From Methylacidiphilales bacterium (GTDB lineage Bacteria; Verrucomicrobiota; Verrucomicrobiia; Methylacidiphilales; UBA1321): a stretch of DNA of 64,000 nucleotides. Under the pieces are notes generated by a model. That model was not told the DNA's origin. It made no database searches and was given only the letters and a program-made list of their open reading frames with translations. The stretch covers positions 1-64,000 of the forward strand of contig JAJSLK010000045.1 in the NCBI GenBank assembly GCA_021272165.1, in the 5' to 3' direction. Shown piece by piece: positions 16,501 to 25,991 of this stretch (position 1 is its first letter; each line of letters opens with the position of its first letter). Both the position numbers and the translations under genes were made by a program.

Positions 16501-19500
16501 GCGGCTCGGTCAATATCAGTGCCGGCAATCTCGACATCGAGGGCGATATCATCTCGCCCGGCGGTCAACTGAACCTCACCGCTTTCGGAAACGCTTCGTC
16601 CGGTTTGGGCGAATTCACCCTGGGCTCGTCGGCGGCGCTGAGCACGGCCGGGCTCGTGGTCGATGATCGCATCACTTCCCTCACGGCCAATCTGCTGCCC
16701 ATTGCCACGAACGGCGGTTCTATCACCATTGACGGGTACGACACCACGCTGATGTCGGGCAGCACAGTCAATGTGTCCGGCGGCCTTTATTTGTCGGCGG
16801 CCAACAAGCAGACCTTCGGCAAGGGCGGCAGCATTACCGTCGAGGGTGGGCAGGACGCCACCCTTAACTATGTGCTCGATGGCCAACTCAATCTCGGGTC
16901 CAACTATCTGGCCGGGCAAGGATTCCTGGGTTTTTCCGGCGTGGCCGGCGGCGGCGGTTCCCTCGCCATTCAGGCTCCTTTGGTTCAGCTCGGAGGCCAG
17001 AGTCTTCTCAATCCCGATTCCAATACCACCACCTTGTGGCTTAACCAGACCGATGCACAGGGAAACCTTCTCTTCTTCAGCCAGGGTGGATTTGGCAATT
17101 ATAAATTCGTCGGACTGGGCGATCCCAACGCGCAGAATGTTCCGGCGTTCCAGATCGCTCCGGGCACCGTAATCGATCCGGTCGCGCAGAGCTGGCAACC
17201 GGTCCTGGCCACTGTGGGCAATGACATTAACCTCACGCCGGTGGTCTATCCACTCGCGTCCGAGCGTTCGCCGGTCAACCTGACCTTCAGCGCTCCCGGC
17301 GTCGTCAGTTTGCTGACTTCTACTCTCACCGTCCGCGGCGATATCGTGATGGGGGAGGGCTCGTCCATCAAAACCGATCCCAAGGGAAGTGTGACCCTTT
17401 CCGGCAACACCGTGGCGGTGCTGGGCAGCATCATCGCGCCGGGAGGCAAGATTTCGATCAGCGGCGGCAAGGACTCGACTTCTCTTTTTCCTTCCGCCGG
17501 CAATGTGGCGGTGGCGACAGTTGATCTGGGGCCGGACAGCCTTCTTTCCACCGCCGGTACGTTTGAGCAGAGTCTGAACGTCTACGGCTACATGACTGGA
17601 ACGGTATTGCCGGGCGGTACCATCAGCGTGGGTGGGAACATCGTCGCGGAAGCAGGGTCGGTGCTCGACGTTTCCGGCGCTTCCCATCTTGTCGACCTGG
17701 TGCCTGCCGCAGCGGGTACGCCGAGCAACGCATCGCCCTCCGCTTACCAGATGACGCGCGCGCAACTCGACAGCAGTGGCGGCTCCATTACGCTGTCAGG
17801 CGGTCAGGAATTGTTTACCGATGCCACCCTGCTGGGTGCGGCGAGCGGACCCACGGCCCAGGGGGGCAGTCTGAGCATAACCTCGGGCCGGTTTTACGCC
17901 TCTGGAGCCGCTCTGCCCACGGATGAGACGTTGATTGTCACGCAGAGCGGGTCGACCATTCCTATGCCTGCCTTTTACCCAAGCGGTCAGACCGCCATCG
18001 GGCATGATGTCGTGGATACAAAGGGACATTATATCCAGGCCCAGGGTTACTTTGCCGCCGACAGCTTTGATTCGAGCGGGATGTCGCAGTTGACCCTCAA
18101 CGGTATCGTGCAATTCAACGGACCGGTGAATCTCGCCGCCAGTCGAAGCATCACCGTGGGGACGGAGGGCATTGTTTACGCTAACGCCGCGGTCAATTTG
18201 ATAGCGCCTTATGTCGATCTCGGACTGCCCTTCCAGGCTCCGGTTGCTTTGACGCAGCAGGATACTTCCCCCTTTCAGCAGAGCGGCTCGAATTTTCCCG
18301 TTCCTCCCACCTACGGCACGGGCAGCCTCAACGTCAGCGCAACCGATTTGATCGATGTCGGTAATCTTTCTCTGCAGGGCATCGGCCTCGTCAATTTCAA
18401 CAGCGGCCTCGCCGATGCCGGTGACGTGCGCGGTGACGGGACCCTCGACGTCTCCGGCAACATCAATATCACTGCGGCGCAGATTTATCCCACCACGGAA
18501 TCGTTCTTCAATATCATCACCTTCCAGGACAAAAACGCCGGCTCGACCCTTTCAGGGAACGTTGCGTTCTATTCTCCCGGAGGGGTTCTGCCTTCGCTGC
18601 CTCTGTCTGCCGGCGGAATTCTCAACGTCTATGCCGATAATATTGTCCAAGACGGCGTGCTGCGTGCGCCGGATGGAACGATCAATCTCGGTTCCGGCGT
18701 TACCAGCTCCACGCCGGTCGATATCATTTCGGGCCGCCATGTCGATGCGACCGCGCAGGTCACGCTCGATTCCGGCAGCATCACCTCGGTTTCCGAAATC
18801 GATCCCACGACCGGCCAGGCAGTGGAAATTCCCTACGGGATCAATATCAACGGCACCGAATGGCAGGATCCGGCGGGAAATGACATCACTGCGGCGGGCA
18901 ACAGTACCAATACCGGAGGTGTTCCCGCCAAATCGATCAATATTTCGGGTGTGAACGTCACCGACAACAAGGGCGCCACGCTCGATATCAGCGGGGGAGG
19001 GGATATGCTTTCTTACCGGTTTGTCACCGGGACCAATGGCACGAACGACATCCTGTCCTCAACCACCAGCTTCGCCGTTATCCCGAGCTACAAACTGCCC
19101 TATGCGCCGGTTTCCCTCGGCTCTGGCGGAGTTTATCAAAATTCCTCCCTCTCCGTGGGTGACCAGGTTTATCTTACCGCCAGCAGCGGCCTGCCGGCCG
19201 GAGTTTACACGCTTTTGCCCGCGCGTTACGCCCTTCTCCCCGGAGCGTTTCTGGTCACCCCGCAGAGCACGACGCCGCTGAACAAGAACACCATTCAGCC
19301 CGACGGCTCGACCATCGTCTCCGGTTATCGTTTCAATGGCACCAATCCCGCGCAGGACGGAAGCGAGCTCTACACTTCCTTTGAAGTCGCCCCGCAGTCG
19401 GTGGTGCAGACCCGGGCCGAATATGATATTTCCCTCGCCAATACCTACCTGGCGCAAAGCGCCACGGCCAATAATGTTGCCGTGCCCCGCCTGCCGATGG

Positions 19501-22500
19501 ATGCCGGCCAGATCGTTTTTGCCTCCACTTCCACCATGACGATCCAGGGTGAACTGGAAGCCCAGCCTTCGACCGGTGGACTCGGCGGCCTCGTTGACAT
19601 CGCCAGCCCGAGCAATATCTACATCGGCTCGCTGACCTCCAGTGGTGACGTTCCTTCCACGGTTCCCGCGGGCGATCTGTTCCTGGACGCCACGGCGCTT
19701 TCCAATTTCGGGGCGGATAGTCTTCTCATCGGCGGCTACCGTACTGCCGTCGACGGCGGACTCGACGTGACCGTGACCACGAGCAATCTCACACTCGACA
19801 ATGCCGGTGCGCCTTTGGAAGGTCCGGGCATCATCCTGGTCTCGAAAGCCAATCTGATCCTGGCGGCCGACTCGGAACTGGAGCAGGTCGGGACCAGCAA
19901 CGGTTCCACGCTTTACATCGGCAATGCGAGTGTGGCGGGCAGCGGCGACGGGGTGCTCGTGCGGGTTGGAAGCAGCGCCGGGCAGGTGATTCGCTACGGC
20001 GTCGATTCCTCCACCGTGCCAACGCTGACCATCGATGCGGGCGCGACTATCTCTGGAGCGAATGGCACGGCGGCAGGTAGTTTAACGCTCGATTCCACTT
20101 CAGGAACGCATCTGGATCCGGGAGCGATCCTGAACGCTGATGCGGTCTCTCTGAGCAGTGGCCAAATCAGTCTCGAGCTGACGCCGCCATCCGTCCCGCC
20201 CGTGACCAATGGCCTGATTCTTTCCAGCACGGAGCTGGCTGGACTCCAGACCTCCACTCAGGATTTGGCGCTGTTGAGTTATTCCTCCATCGATATTTAC
20301 GGGCAGGGTTCAATTGGCAGCGTTGATTCAACCGGCAAATATCAGGATGCCAGCCTGACGCTCGAATCGGCGGGCATTCGCGGATTCGACGGGGGTACTG
20401 ACGGGGTCAATATCTACGCCCAAACGGTAACGATCAACAGCATCCCCGGCGCCACCATGCCCGCCGGATCAGTCCCGCTCACGTCCGGAGCGCTGACGTT
20501 TAACGCCACTACCATCAACCTCGGCGGTGGATCCGGTGCCAGCAATTTCCAAGTCAAGGGTTATAGCGACCTGAACTTCAATGCCTCCAACGGCGTACTC
20601 ATCCAGGATACCGCCTCCATTACCAGTTCATCCGGCACGGTAACGCCCGGCGCGGCGACACTCCTTTCCAACGGCAATATCACTTTTAATACACCGGTTA
20701 TCACCGCCGCGACCGGAGCGAACGAGACGATCGACGCGGCGAATAATCTTGTGATCAATGCTCCGGCGGGAACCTCGACGCCGCAGTTAACCGGAGGATT
20801 CGGCCTCGATGCATCCCTTACACTGGAAGGCGCCAGCGTCACCACGTCGGCGGCTCCGACCAGCGGTGTAATTCTGCCGGGTAGGCAGACCGCGGTTCAA
20901 GGGGGCGTTTTCCTGCCCAGCGGTACCATCACCGTTTTGGCTAATACGGGTGACATAACCATTGGAGATAGTCTTGATGCCGGCGGCACGGCCCAGACAT
21001 TCCAGTCGACCCTGGTCAAATATACCTCAGGCGGCCAGATCACGCTCACTTCCACAGAGGGATCGGTGAATGTGCAAAGCGGCGGCAGCATCAATGTTTC
21101 CGCGCAGGCGGATGGCGGCGACGCGGGCACGCTGGCGATCAGTGCGGTGGTCGGAACGGTGACCCTGGCCAACAATACGCTCGTCGGCACGGGGGGCTCG
21201 GGCGGTCAGGACGGCACTTTCACGCTTGATGTTGGCACGCTGCCGTCTCTTTCCTCCATCGAAACGGCGCTGGCTTCAGGCAATTTTTCGGAATCGCAGG
21301 ACATCCGCGTTCGCAATAGCGGTACCGTCACGGTGGACGGCTTGGTTACCGCGCATACGTTCGACCTTTCCGCCGATAAGGGCTCCATTATCGTTTCCGG
21401 AACCGGAGAGATCGATGCCAGCGGTGCCACCGGTGGAACGATCAACCTGATGGCATCCGGTAGTGTCACCCTGCAAAATGGTTCGGTGCTGACGGTCGAG
21501 GGAGCCACCTTCGACGACGCGGGTAAAGGCGGTGCGGTATCGTTGGAGGCCGGCACATCGGTCAATGGCGTGGCGCCGAGCCTGGCGTCATCCTCGGGAA
21601 CCTATACCGCGGGCACCCCGGTGGTCGATATTCAGACCGGCTCAAAGATCATTCTTAATGTCGATACCCTGCCGATCCTGCTGCCGACCAGCGGCCAGAG
21701 CTCCATCACGCTCAATGCGCCAGGCCAGGTCGTGCTGGCCAACGGTACGCCGGGCAACGATGGCATTCTGGTCAGCAGTGCCGGAACGATCACAACGCCC
21801 GGTGGCGGGACGACTCCGTTCACGGCCGGCCAGATTCTCACCAATGTTGCGGCTGGCAGCACGATCACCCTGAACAACGCGGGCACGATCAGCTTTGCCA
21901 AGGACGGGACGGGCGGAACGATTTCGCTCGAAGTCCCGGCCTTCGCCGATTTCACCACAAACGAAGCGACCAATCCCACGGGTGGGGCGGCGCTGATGGC
22001 GGCTGCGGCTGGTGATGTTTCGGGAACGCTCTATCTCCGCGCGCCGCAAACCAGCGACAACCTCAATGTTCTGATCAACCCCATCAATGGCACAATCACC
22101 GGCGCTTCCAGCATTACGGTCGAAGGCTATGAGGTCTGGACCCCGGTGGGCGGCATCATTGATTCGGTGGAGGGGGCGATTTACAACAACGGCACTGTTT
22201 TCGTCGGCAACACGGCCGCGATGACCAGCCGTCTGCTGGCCAACAATGCCGGCCTGGCCGGACTGCTTAACATCGAAGTGGGCGCGGAAATCGACAATCC
22301 GACCGGTGACCTGACCCTCGAAAACACCTGGGACCTCTCGACCTTCCGCTTCGGGCCTTATGGTACCGCCGGCGACCTCATGCTTCGTGCCGCAGGCAAT
22401 CTTATCTTCACCGGGAACCAAGACGCCCAGCTTGAGACCAGCTCATTTGGCAACGAAGGCACCGGCGTCAATGCCAGCCTGAGCGACGGGTTCACGGGCT

Positions 22501-25500
22501 ACGACGGATCGACGCCTTACAGTCTCTGGACGGCTACACTCATGTCGGGGCAATCGTGGTCCTATCGTCTCGTGGCCGGCGCCGATTTCACTGCCGCCGA
22601 TTATCACAAGACGTCAGGCACCGGTTCGCTGCTGTTGGGCCAGGGTTCGCAAAGTCTGCCGACGGCGCTCGACAGTCAGAAGTCGGATATTATCCCGTTT
22701 TATTACCAGGTCATTCGGACGGGCACCGGCAGTATCGATATCTCGACCGGCGGCAACGTGGAACTGCTTAACAACCTGGCGACGATCTATACCGCCGGAT
22801 CGGCCGTTTCCGATCCAACCACACTTTATACCTCCAATGATTTCGCCATGCCGGTGCTCGATTATCCCGATGGCACACCCTTTCCATTCCAATACCCTGA
22901 ATACGATGCGCAATACAGCTCCGCCGGTGGGAACGTTACTATTCAGGCCGATGGCAATATCGAGCATCAGGTGCTCAATGAGGCCAATACGCTGGTGGCC
23001 GATTCGTCGCTGGAACTGCCGACGAGTTGGCTTTACCGGCGCGGCTTTGTCTACAACGGTCAGTTTGGAGTCAGCCATACTAATGCCGCTGGTTTGGGCA
23101 CGTCGCCGGGTGAGATTGAATCGACGTCCTGGTGGGTCGATTTCAGCAACTTCTTCGAAGGAGTCGGTGCTTTGGGTGGAGGAAATGTCACTCTGATTGC
23201 GGGCAAGAACATCAACAATGTCGATGCGGTCATTCCGACCAACGCGCGGATGCCGGAGGGCACTCCCGATGCGACCAAGCTGGTGGAACTCGGCGGCGGT
23301 GACTTGGTAGTCAAGGCGGGCGGCAATATCAACGGCGGCGTCTATTACGTGGAACGAGGAACGGGTAAGCTCGACGCTGGTGAAAATATCCTGACGAACA
23401 GCACCCGCGCGGCCCTGCTGGAAAGCACCATTAACGTCGATAATTCCAAGAACATTGTGCCTTCCTCGACAACCTGGCTGCCAACAACGCTTTTCCTGGG
23501 CAAGGGTAGCTTCGACGTCACCGCGGGCGACAATCTCCTGTTGGGGCCCGTGGCGAATCCCTTCCTCTTGCCTCAGGGCATCAGCAACAGTTTTCTGGAG
23601 AAAACCTATTTCTCCACTTACGCCTCCGATGATTCGGTCAACGTCTCTTCTCTGACCGGTTCTGTTACCCTGGATGACGATTCCATCGGCAGTACCTCGG
23701 GTTCACTGAACAGTTGGTATCAATCGATCTTCTCGCTCTCAGGTCAGGATACGACCCACCTCACGGCCTGGTCGGCGTTTGAGCCCTGGCTTGCCTTGGT
23801 AGAAACGGGCCCTAGTGCTTTTGCGACGGTTGCCTCGCTGATGCCTCCCATTCTGGAAGCGACCTCCTTTACCGGCGATATTAACACCATCGGCAGCCTC
23901 ACGCTTTCGCCTTCGGCCATTGGCACGGTCCAACTGGCCGCCGAAGGGTCCGTGAACGGACTCCGGCCGAACAGCGCCAACGCCAGCGGCACAGCGTGGA
24001 GCACGGGCACGATCAATCTTTCCGATGCCAACCCCGCCTCCATTCCGGGTGTGGCCGATCCTCTTTCCTACGGCGCGCCTATTGCGGCGAATACTCCCAA
24101 TGGTGCGCCCTGGAATACGACCTCCACCACCATCTTGAGCGTGATCAACAATCTTTTTGCTGAAACAGGTTCGACTGAAGGCGCCGCTGCGATATTGCAA
24201 ACCAAAGAAAATCTTCATACGCCGGGTCTGCTGCATGCGGATGATCCCAATCCTGTCCTGATCTATGCCCAGACCGGCAACATCTCGGGGCTCACGCTCT
24301 ACTCCGGCGAGGTGACCCAGGTCATCGCCGGACAGGACATCACCGACATCGCGCTCTATCTCCAGAACAACAACGCCAGTGACGTCAGCATCGTTTCCGC
24401 CGGTCGCGACATTATCGCCTATGATCCGAATTCGCCCCTGCGGATCGCCGCGCAGGAGATCGGCAACTCTCTTGAGAGTCCGAATCTGGCAGGTGACATC
24501 CAGATCAACGGTCCCGGCACGTTGGAGGTGCTCGCCGGCCGCAATCTCAATCTTGGTGTGGGTCCGCAGAATAGCGACGGGACCGGCGTCGGTATCTCCA
24601 GCATCGGCAACAGTCGCGATCCTTATCTGCCCTTCGGCGGCGCGGATGTCGTGGCGGCCGCCGGGCTGGACGGTTCGGCCAATGGCTTCAGTAACAGCAA
24701 TCTCAATTTTGCCGCCTTTAACGCCGAATTTCTCGATCCGACCACCGCCGGAACGGAAGCGGCCCGATACCTGTCCGATCTGGGCGATCTTCTGGGTCTA
24801 ACAGATGCGACCGACGACCAGATCTGGTCAACGTTCAATCAGTTGCCCCAGGAACAGCGCAATAACCTTTCCCTGCAGATTTTCTACCTCGTCCTTCGTG
24901 ATGCGGGCCGCGATCATAACAACTCAAACGCTCCGGGCGCCAGCACCTATTCGGCAGGGTACGACGCCATCAAGGATCTGTTTCCTGGCAGCAATAACTG
25001 GCAGGGTGATATTTCGCTGACCTCGCGCGAAATCAAGACGACCAACGGCGGCAACATCAGCCTTCTTGCCCCCGGCGGCGCCCTCAATGTCGGTCTTGAC
25101 ATCGCCGGCAATAACGCGGCCGACCAGGGCATCTTTACCGAGGATGGCGGCAACATCAACATCTTCACCAATGGTGACGTGAACGTCGGCACCTCCCGTA
25201 TCTTTACCCTTAACGGCGGCAACGAAATCCTCTGGTCCTCCGTTGGCGACATCGCCGCCGGCGCCTCGTCCAAGACCGTGCAGTCAGCGCCACCCACCCG
25301 GGTTCTTGTCGATCCGCAGAGCGGCGACGTGCAGACCGACCTGGCGGGTCTGGCCACTGGCGGCGGTATCGGCGTTCTGGCCACGGTGGTTGGGGCCGCT
25401 TTGTCGGATGTTGACTTGGTTGCTCCCAAAGGAACCGTGAATGCGGGCGATGCCGGTATCCGCGTGTCGGGTAATCTCAATATCGCCGCGGTCAAGGTCC

Positions 25501-25736
25501 TCAATGCGGGAAACATCCAGGTCGGAGGAAAATCGGCGGGTGTTCCCACGACCGCGGCGCCAAACATCGCCGGGCTCTCCGCTGCCGGAAGCGTGGCCGG
25601 GGCGGCCAACAGCGCGGCGAGCGATGTCAGCCACCAAAACAGCAATCAGGCCGCCGGCCAGCAGGCCGAAACACCGCCTTCAATCATTGTGGTTGAAGTG
25701 CTTGGGTATGGTGGCGGCGAATCAGATGACAACTGA
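13527..25736 (+). CDS. Giant TpsA exoprotein, filamentous haemagglutinin family (DUF3739-like C-terminus)
   Basis: About 4,069 residues. The signal peptide begins MKQIRLPSGLALAVVALLCL and is cut near ASA-ANR. A 200-residue Ser/Thr/Asn/Gln/Ala-rich low-complexity segment comes next. The TPS secretion/haemagglutination-activity domain is at roughly 230-400 (ALLTWQSFNIGKDTTLDFDQ, NQNGI at 331-335, ALVASSL). Thousands of residues of repetitive Gly/Asn/Ser/Thr beta-helix follow, with recurring GGSI, LNVSA and LTAGGNI-type units. The last 1,000 residues resemble DUF3739, with DVDLVAPKGTVNAGDAGIRV near the end. The product would be a secreted fibre or adhesin exported by the TpsB at 5776. A TTG at 13494 is also in frame, but ATG 13527 starts directly at the signal peptide. 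It is preceded by leader copy B. Confidence 0.92.
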   Translation: MKQIRLPSGLALAVVALLCLGATDASAANRLTGLGMNNTSSNTTTNNSSSSTSQTSTAATTATSQSAQVSILAQHAAATLQKSIQALQAQQAAQNAARAAALNASSSVPNGLTPGGLVPGIKGVDPVDPSTIAINAPVTVNTDGTSSVTIAAGAALTLPPSLSGSEKITISGSGTVGSITTGGTITTLTGGVATTVAPGSTISLPEGGTVTFASGAPVPKTVSTYNYGTSSAPAAVPASWSGVSGLSQSTYVPTGSQTTGPTTVTITQSSQQALLTWQSFNIGKDTTLDFDQSAGGANVGQWVAINKVAPSVAPSQILGNLQAPGQVYVINQNGIIFGGSSQVNTGALVASSLPINDNLVARGLLNNPDDQFLFSQLTVNPIPQGAIMPAFVPPAGPTAGNGDTVAQRPNGQVVAATGQNGDVVVEAGAQLNSPTTPEHVGGKIALVGPNVYNSGTITSPDGQVIMAAGLQVAFTAHNSNDPTLRGLDVEVGKVANSSYDGGATGVAGTATNLGYIEVPRGDTTIVGMNVNQDGLIDSSTSVSLNGRIDLLADYNAAISILVSGASTVPVLTPTATGNLTFGPGSTTQILPELSSTDEIVGTELALSSIVNLQGKNIDFGANSTLLAPGASTPSTSTAVDFSGAVLSSGVTVGAGAWLPVGQSYGFYNTTGQITVENGASIDVSGSQNVSASVAEDIVAAQLLGTELANSPLQQNGPLRGQTVDVNLLDTGVSSDGTAWIGTPVGDVSGYVNLVERTVGELTTNGGTISMKAGQAVNLNSGSTINVSGGWINYQGANIQTTKVVENGQVVDISTASPDQVYEGIYTGYNNISAKWGITQNYANALAQNSTYVAGYIQGGNGGTLSITAPSMTFNGNLYGNTVAGANQRTLASQLSATYAGTNFLPTILATQAIPLSGTLSLSLLGQNGSLTGYPTQSPSPAPTVVFSLTPIAGDMVLSPDLINVDGFANFSLINETGNVTIPADVTLQTAAGGSVNISAGNLDIEGDIISPGGQLNLTAFGNASSGLGEFTLGSSAALSTAGLVVDDRITSLTANLLPIATNGGSITIDGYDTTLMSGSTVNVSGGLYLSAANKQTFGKGGSITVEGGQDATLNYVLDGQLNLGSNYLAGQGFLGFSGVAGGGGSLAIQAPLVQLGGQSLLNPDSNTTTLWLNQTDAQGNLLFFSQGGFGNYKFVGLGDPNAQNVPAFQIAPGTVIDPVAQSWQPVLATVGNDINLTPVVYPLASERSPVNLTFSAPGVVSLLTSTLTVRGDIVMGEGSSIKTDPKGSVTLSGNTVAVLGSIIAPGGKISISGGKDSTSLFPSAGNVAVATVDLGPDSLLSTAGTFEQSLNVYGYMTGTVLPGGTISVGGNIVAEAGSVLDVSGASHLVDLVPAAAGTPSNASPSAYQMTRAQLDSSGGSITLSGGQELFTDATLLGAASGPTAQGGSLSITSGRFYASGAALPTDETLIVTQSGSTIPMPAFYPSGQTAIGHDVVDTKGHYIQAQGYFAADSFDSSGMSQLTLNGIVQFNGPVNLAASRSITVGTEGIVYANAAVNLIAPYVDLGLPFQAPVALTQQDTSPFQQSGSNFPVPPTYGTGSLNVSATDLIDVGNLSLQGIGLVNFNSGLADAGDVRGDGTLDVSGNINITAAQIYPTTESFFNIITFQDKNAGSTLSGNVAFYSPGGVLPSLPLSAGGILNVYADNIVQDGVLRAPDGTINLGSGVTSSTPVDIISGRHVDATAQVTLDSGSITSVSEIDPTTGQAVEIPYGININGTEWQDPAGNDITAAGNSTNTGGVPAKSINISGVNVTDNKGATLDISGGGDMLSYRFVTGTNGTNDILSSTTSFAVIPSYKLPYAPVSLGSGGVYQNSSLSVGDQVYLTASSGLPAGVYTLLPARYALLPGAFLVTPQSTTPLNKNTIQPDGSTIVSGYRFNGTNPAQDGSELYTSFEVAPQSVVQTRAEYDISLANTYLAQSATANNVAVPRLPMDAGQIVFASTSTMTIQGELEAQPSTGGLGGLVDIASPSNIYIGSLTSSGDVPSTVPAGDLFLDATALSNFGADSLLIGGYRTAVDGGLDVTVTTSNLTLDNAGAPLEGPGIILVSKANLILAADSELEQVGTSNGSTLYIGNASVAGSGDGVLVRVGSSAGQVIRYGVDSSTVPTLTIDAGATISGANGTAAGSLTLDSTSGTHLDPGAILNADAVSLSSGQISLELTPPSVPPVTNGLILSSTELAGLQTSTQDLALLSYSSIDIYGQGSIGSVDSTGKYQDASLTLESAGIRGFDGGTDGVNIYAQTVTINSIPGATMPAGSVPLTSGALTFNATTINLGGGSGASNFQVKGYSDLNFNASNGVLIQDTASITSSSGTVTPGAATLLSNGNITFNTPVITAATGANETIDAANNLVINAPAGTSTPQLTGGFGLDASLTLEGASVTTSAAPTSGVILPGRQTAVQGGVFLPSGTITVLANTGDITIGDSLDAGGTAQTFQSTLVKYTSGGQITLTSTEGSVNVQSGGSINVSAQADGGDAGTLAISAVVGTVTLANNTLVGTGGSGGQDGTFTLDVGTLPSLSSIETALASGNFSESQDIRVRNSGTVTVDGLVTAHTFDLSADKGSIIVSGTGEIDASGATGGTINLMASGSVTLQNGSVLTVEGATFDDAGKGGAVSLEAGTSVNGVAPSLASSSGTYTAGTPVVDIQTGSKIILNVDTLPILLPTSGQSSITLNAPGQVVLANGTPGNDGILVSSAGTITTPGGGTTPFTAGQILTNVAAGSTITLNNAGTISFAKDGTGGTISLEVPAFADFTTNEATNPTGGAALMAAAAGDVSGTLYLRAPQTSDNLNVLINPINGTITGASSITVEGYEVWTPVGGIIDSVEGAIYNNGTVFVGNTAAMTSRLLANNAGLAGLLNIEVGAEIDNPTGDLTLENTWDLSTFRFGPYGTAGDLMLRAAGNLIFTGNQDAQLETSSFGNEGTGVNASLSDGFTGYDGSTPYSLWTATLMSGQSWSYRLVAGADFTAADYHKTSGTGSLLLGQGSQSLPTALDSQKSDIIPFYYQVIRTGTGSIDISTGGNVELLNNLATIYTAGSAVSDPTTLYTSNDFAMPVLDYPDGTPFPFQYPEYDAQYSSAGGNVTIQADGNIEHQVLNEANTLVADSSLELPTSWLYRRGFVYNGQFGVSHTNAAGLGTSPGEIESTSWWVDFSNFFEGVGALGGGNVTLIAGKNINNVDAVIPTNARMPEGTPDATKLVELGGGDLVVKAGGNINGGVYYVERGTGKLDAGENILTNSTRAALLESTINVDNSKNIVPSSTTWLPTTLFLGKGSFDVTAGDNLLLGPVANPFLLPQGISNSFLEKTYFSTYASDDSVNVSSLTGSVTLDDDSIGSTSGSLNSWYQSIFSLSGQDTTHLTAWSAFEPWLALVETGPSAFATVASLMPPILEATSFTGDINTIGSLTLSPSAIGTVQLAAEGSVNGLRPNSANASGTAWSTGTINLSDANPASIPGVADPLSYGAPIAANTPNGAPWNTTSTTILSVINNLFAETGSTEGAAAILQTKENLHTPGLLHADDPNPVLIYAQTGNISGLTLYSGEVTQVIAGQDITDIALYLQNNNASDVSIVSAGRDIIAYDPNSPLRIAAQEIGNSLESPNLAGDIQINGPGTLEVLAGRNLNLGVGPQNSDGTGVGISSIGNSRDPYLPFGGADVVAAAGLDGSANGFSNSNLNFAAFNAEFLDPTTAGTEAARYLSDLGDLLGLTDATDDQIWSTFNQLPQEQRNNLSLQIFYLVLRDAGRDHNNSNAPGASTYSAGYDAIKDLFPGSNNWQGDISLTSREIKTTNGGNISLLAPGGALNVGLDIAGNNAADQGIFTEDGGNINIFTNGDVNVGTSRIFTLNGGNEILWSSVGDIAAGASSKTVQSAPPTRVLVDPQSGDVQTDLAGLATGGGIGVLATVVGAALSDVDLVAPKGTVNAGDAGIRVSGNLNIAAVKVLNAGNIQVGGKSAGVPTTAAPNIAGLSAAGSVAGAANSAASDVSHQNSNQAAGQQAETPPSIIVVEVLGYGGGESDDN

Positions 25737-25775
25737 TCTAAATGAGAATTGCGTCTTGTTACCTATTCGCCATCA

Positions 25776-25787
25776 AATTGTTACATT
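25776..25787 (-). promoter_or_regulatory. Half-site of the TPS-leader palindrome upstream of the PEP-CTERM gene
   Basis: On the minus strand this reads AATGTAACAATT, identical to 29473-29484 and close to the half-sites in the two TPS leaders (TGTCACAATTGGGT). A second TTGTTAC lies at 25757-25763. It sits 205 bp before the PEP-CTERM start. The rest of the 255-bp gap 25737-25991 holds no gene I can support. Confidence 0.35.
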
Positions 25788-25991
25788 AAAAAGATACGCA
25801 AAGCTCAGCTCTTTGGCTAAGGAAGACGGGGCCTTTTTCAACCCGTACAAGGAACCAAAAACACGAAACCGATGTTCACGTGAATGTTGCATGAGAACCA
25901 TGAAGCCGTCACCTGGCATCTTCATCTTCCCACCGTCACTAAGACCCTTTTTAGACATCCAAAACCAACCCAAAAAAACTAAGAGATAAAA

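Noticed and set aside
16293-17765. A 490-codon open frame on the minus strand inside tpsA
   Set aside because: Mirror of the repetitive Gly/Thr/Ser coding of TpsA. Arg/His-rich and without motifs.
13600-25700. Internal repeats of tpsA as a CRISPR-like or satellite array
   Set aside because: The repetition is at protein level (beta-helix units of varying length) with divergent DNA. There is no regular direct repeat and spacer pattern.
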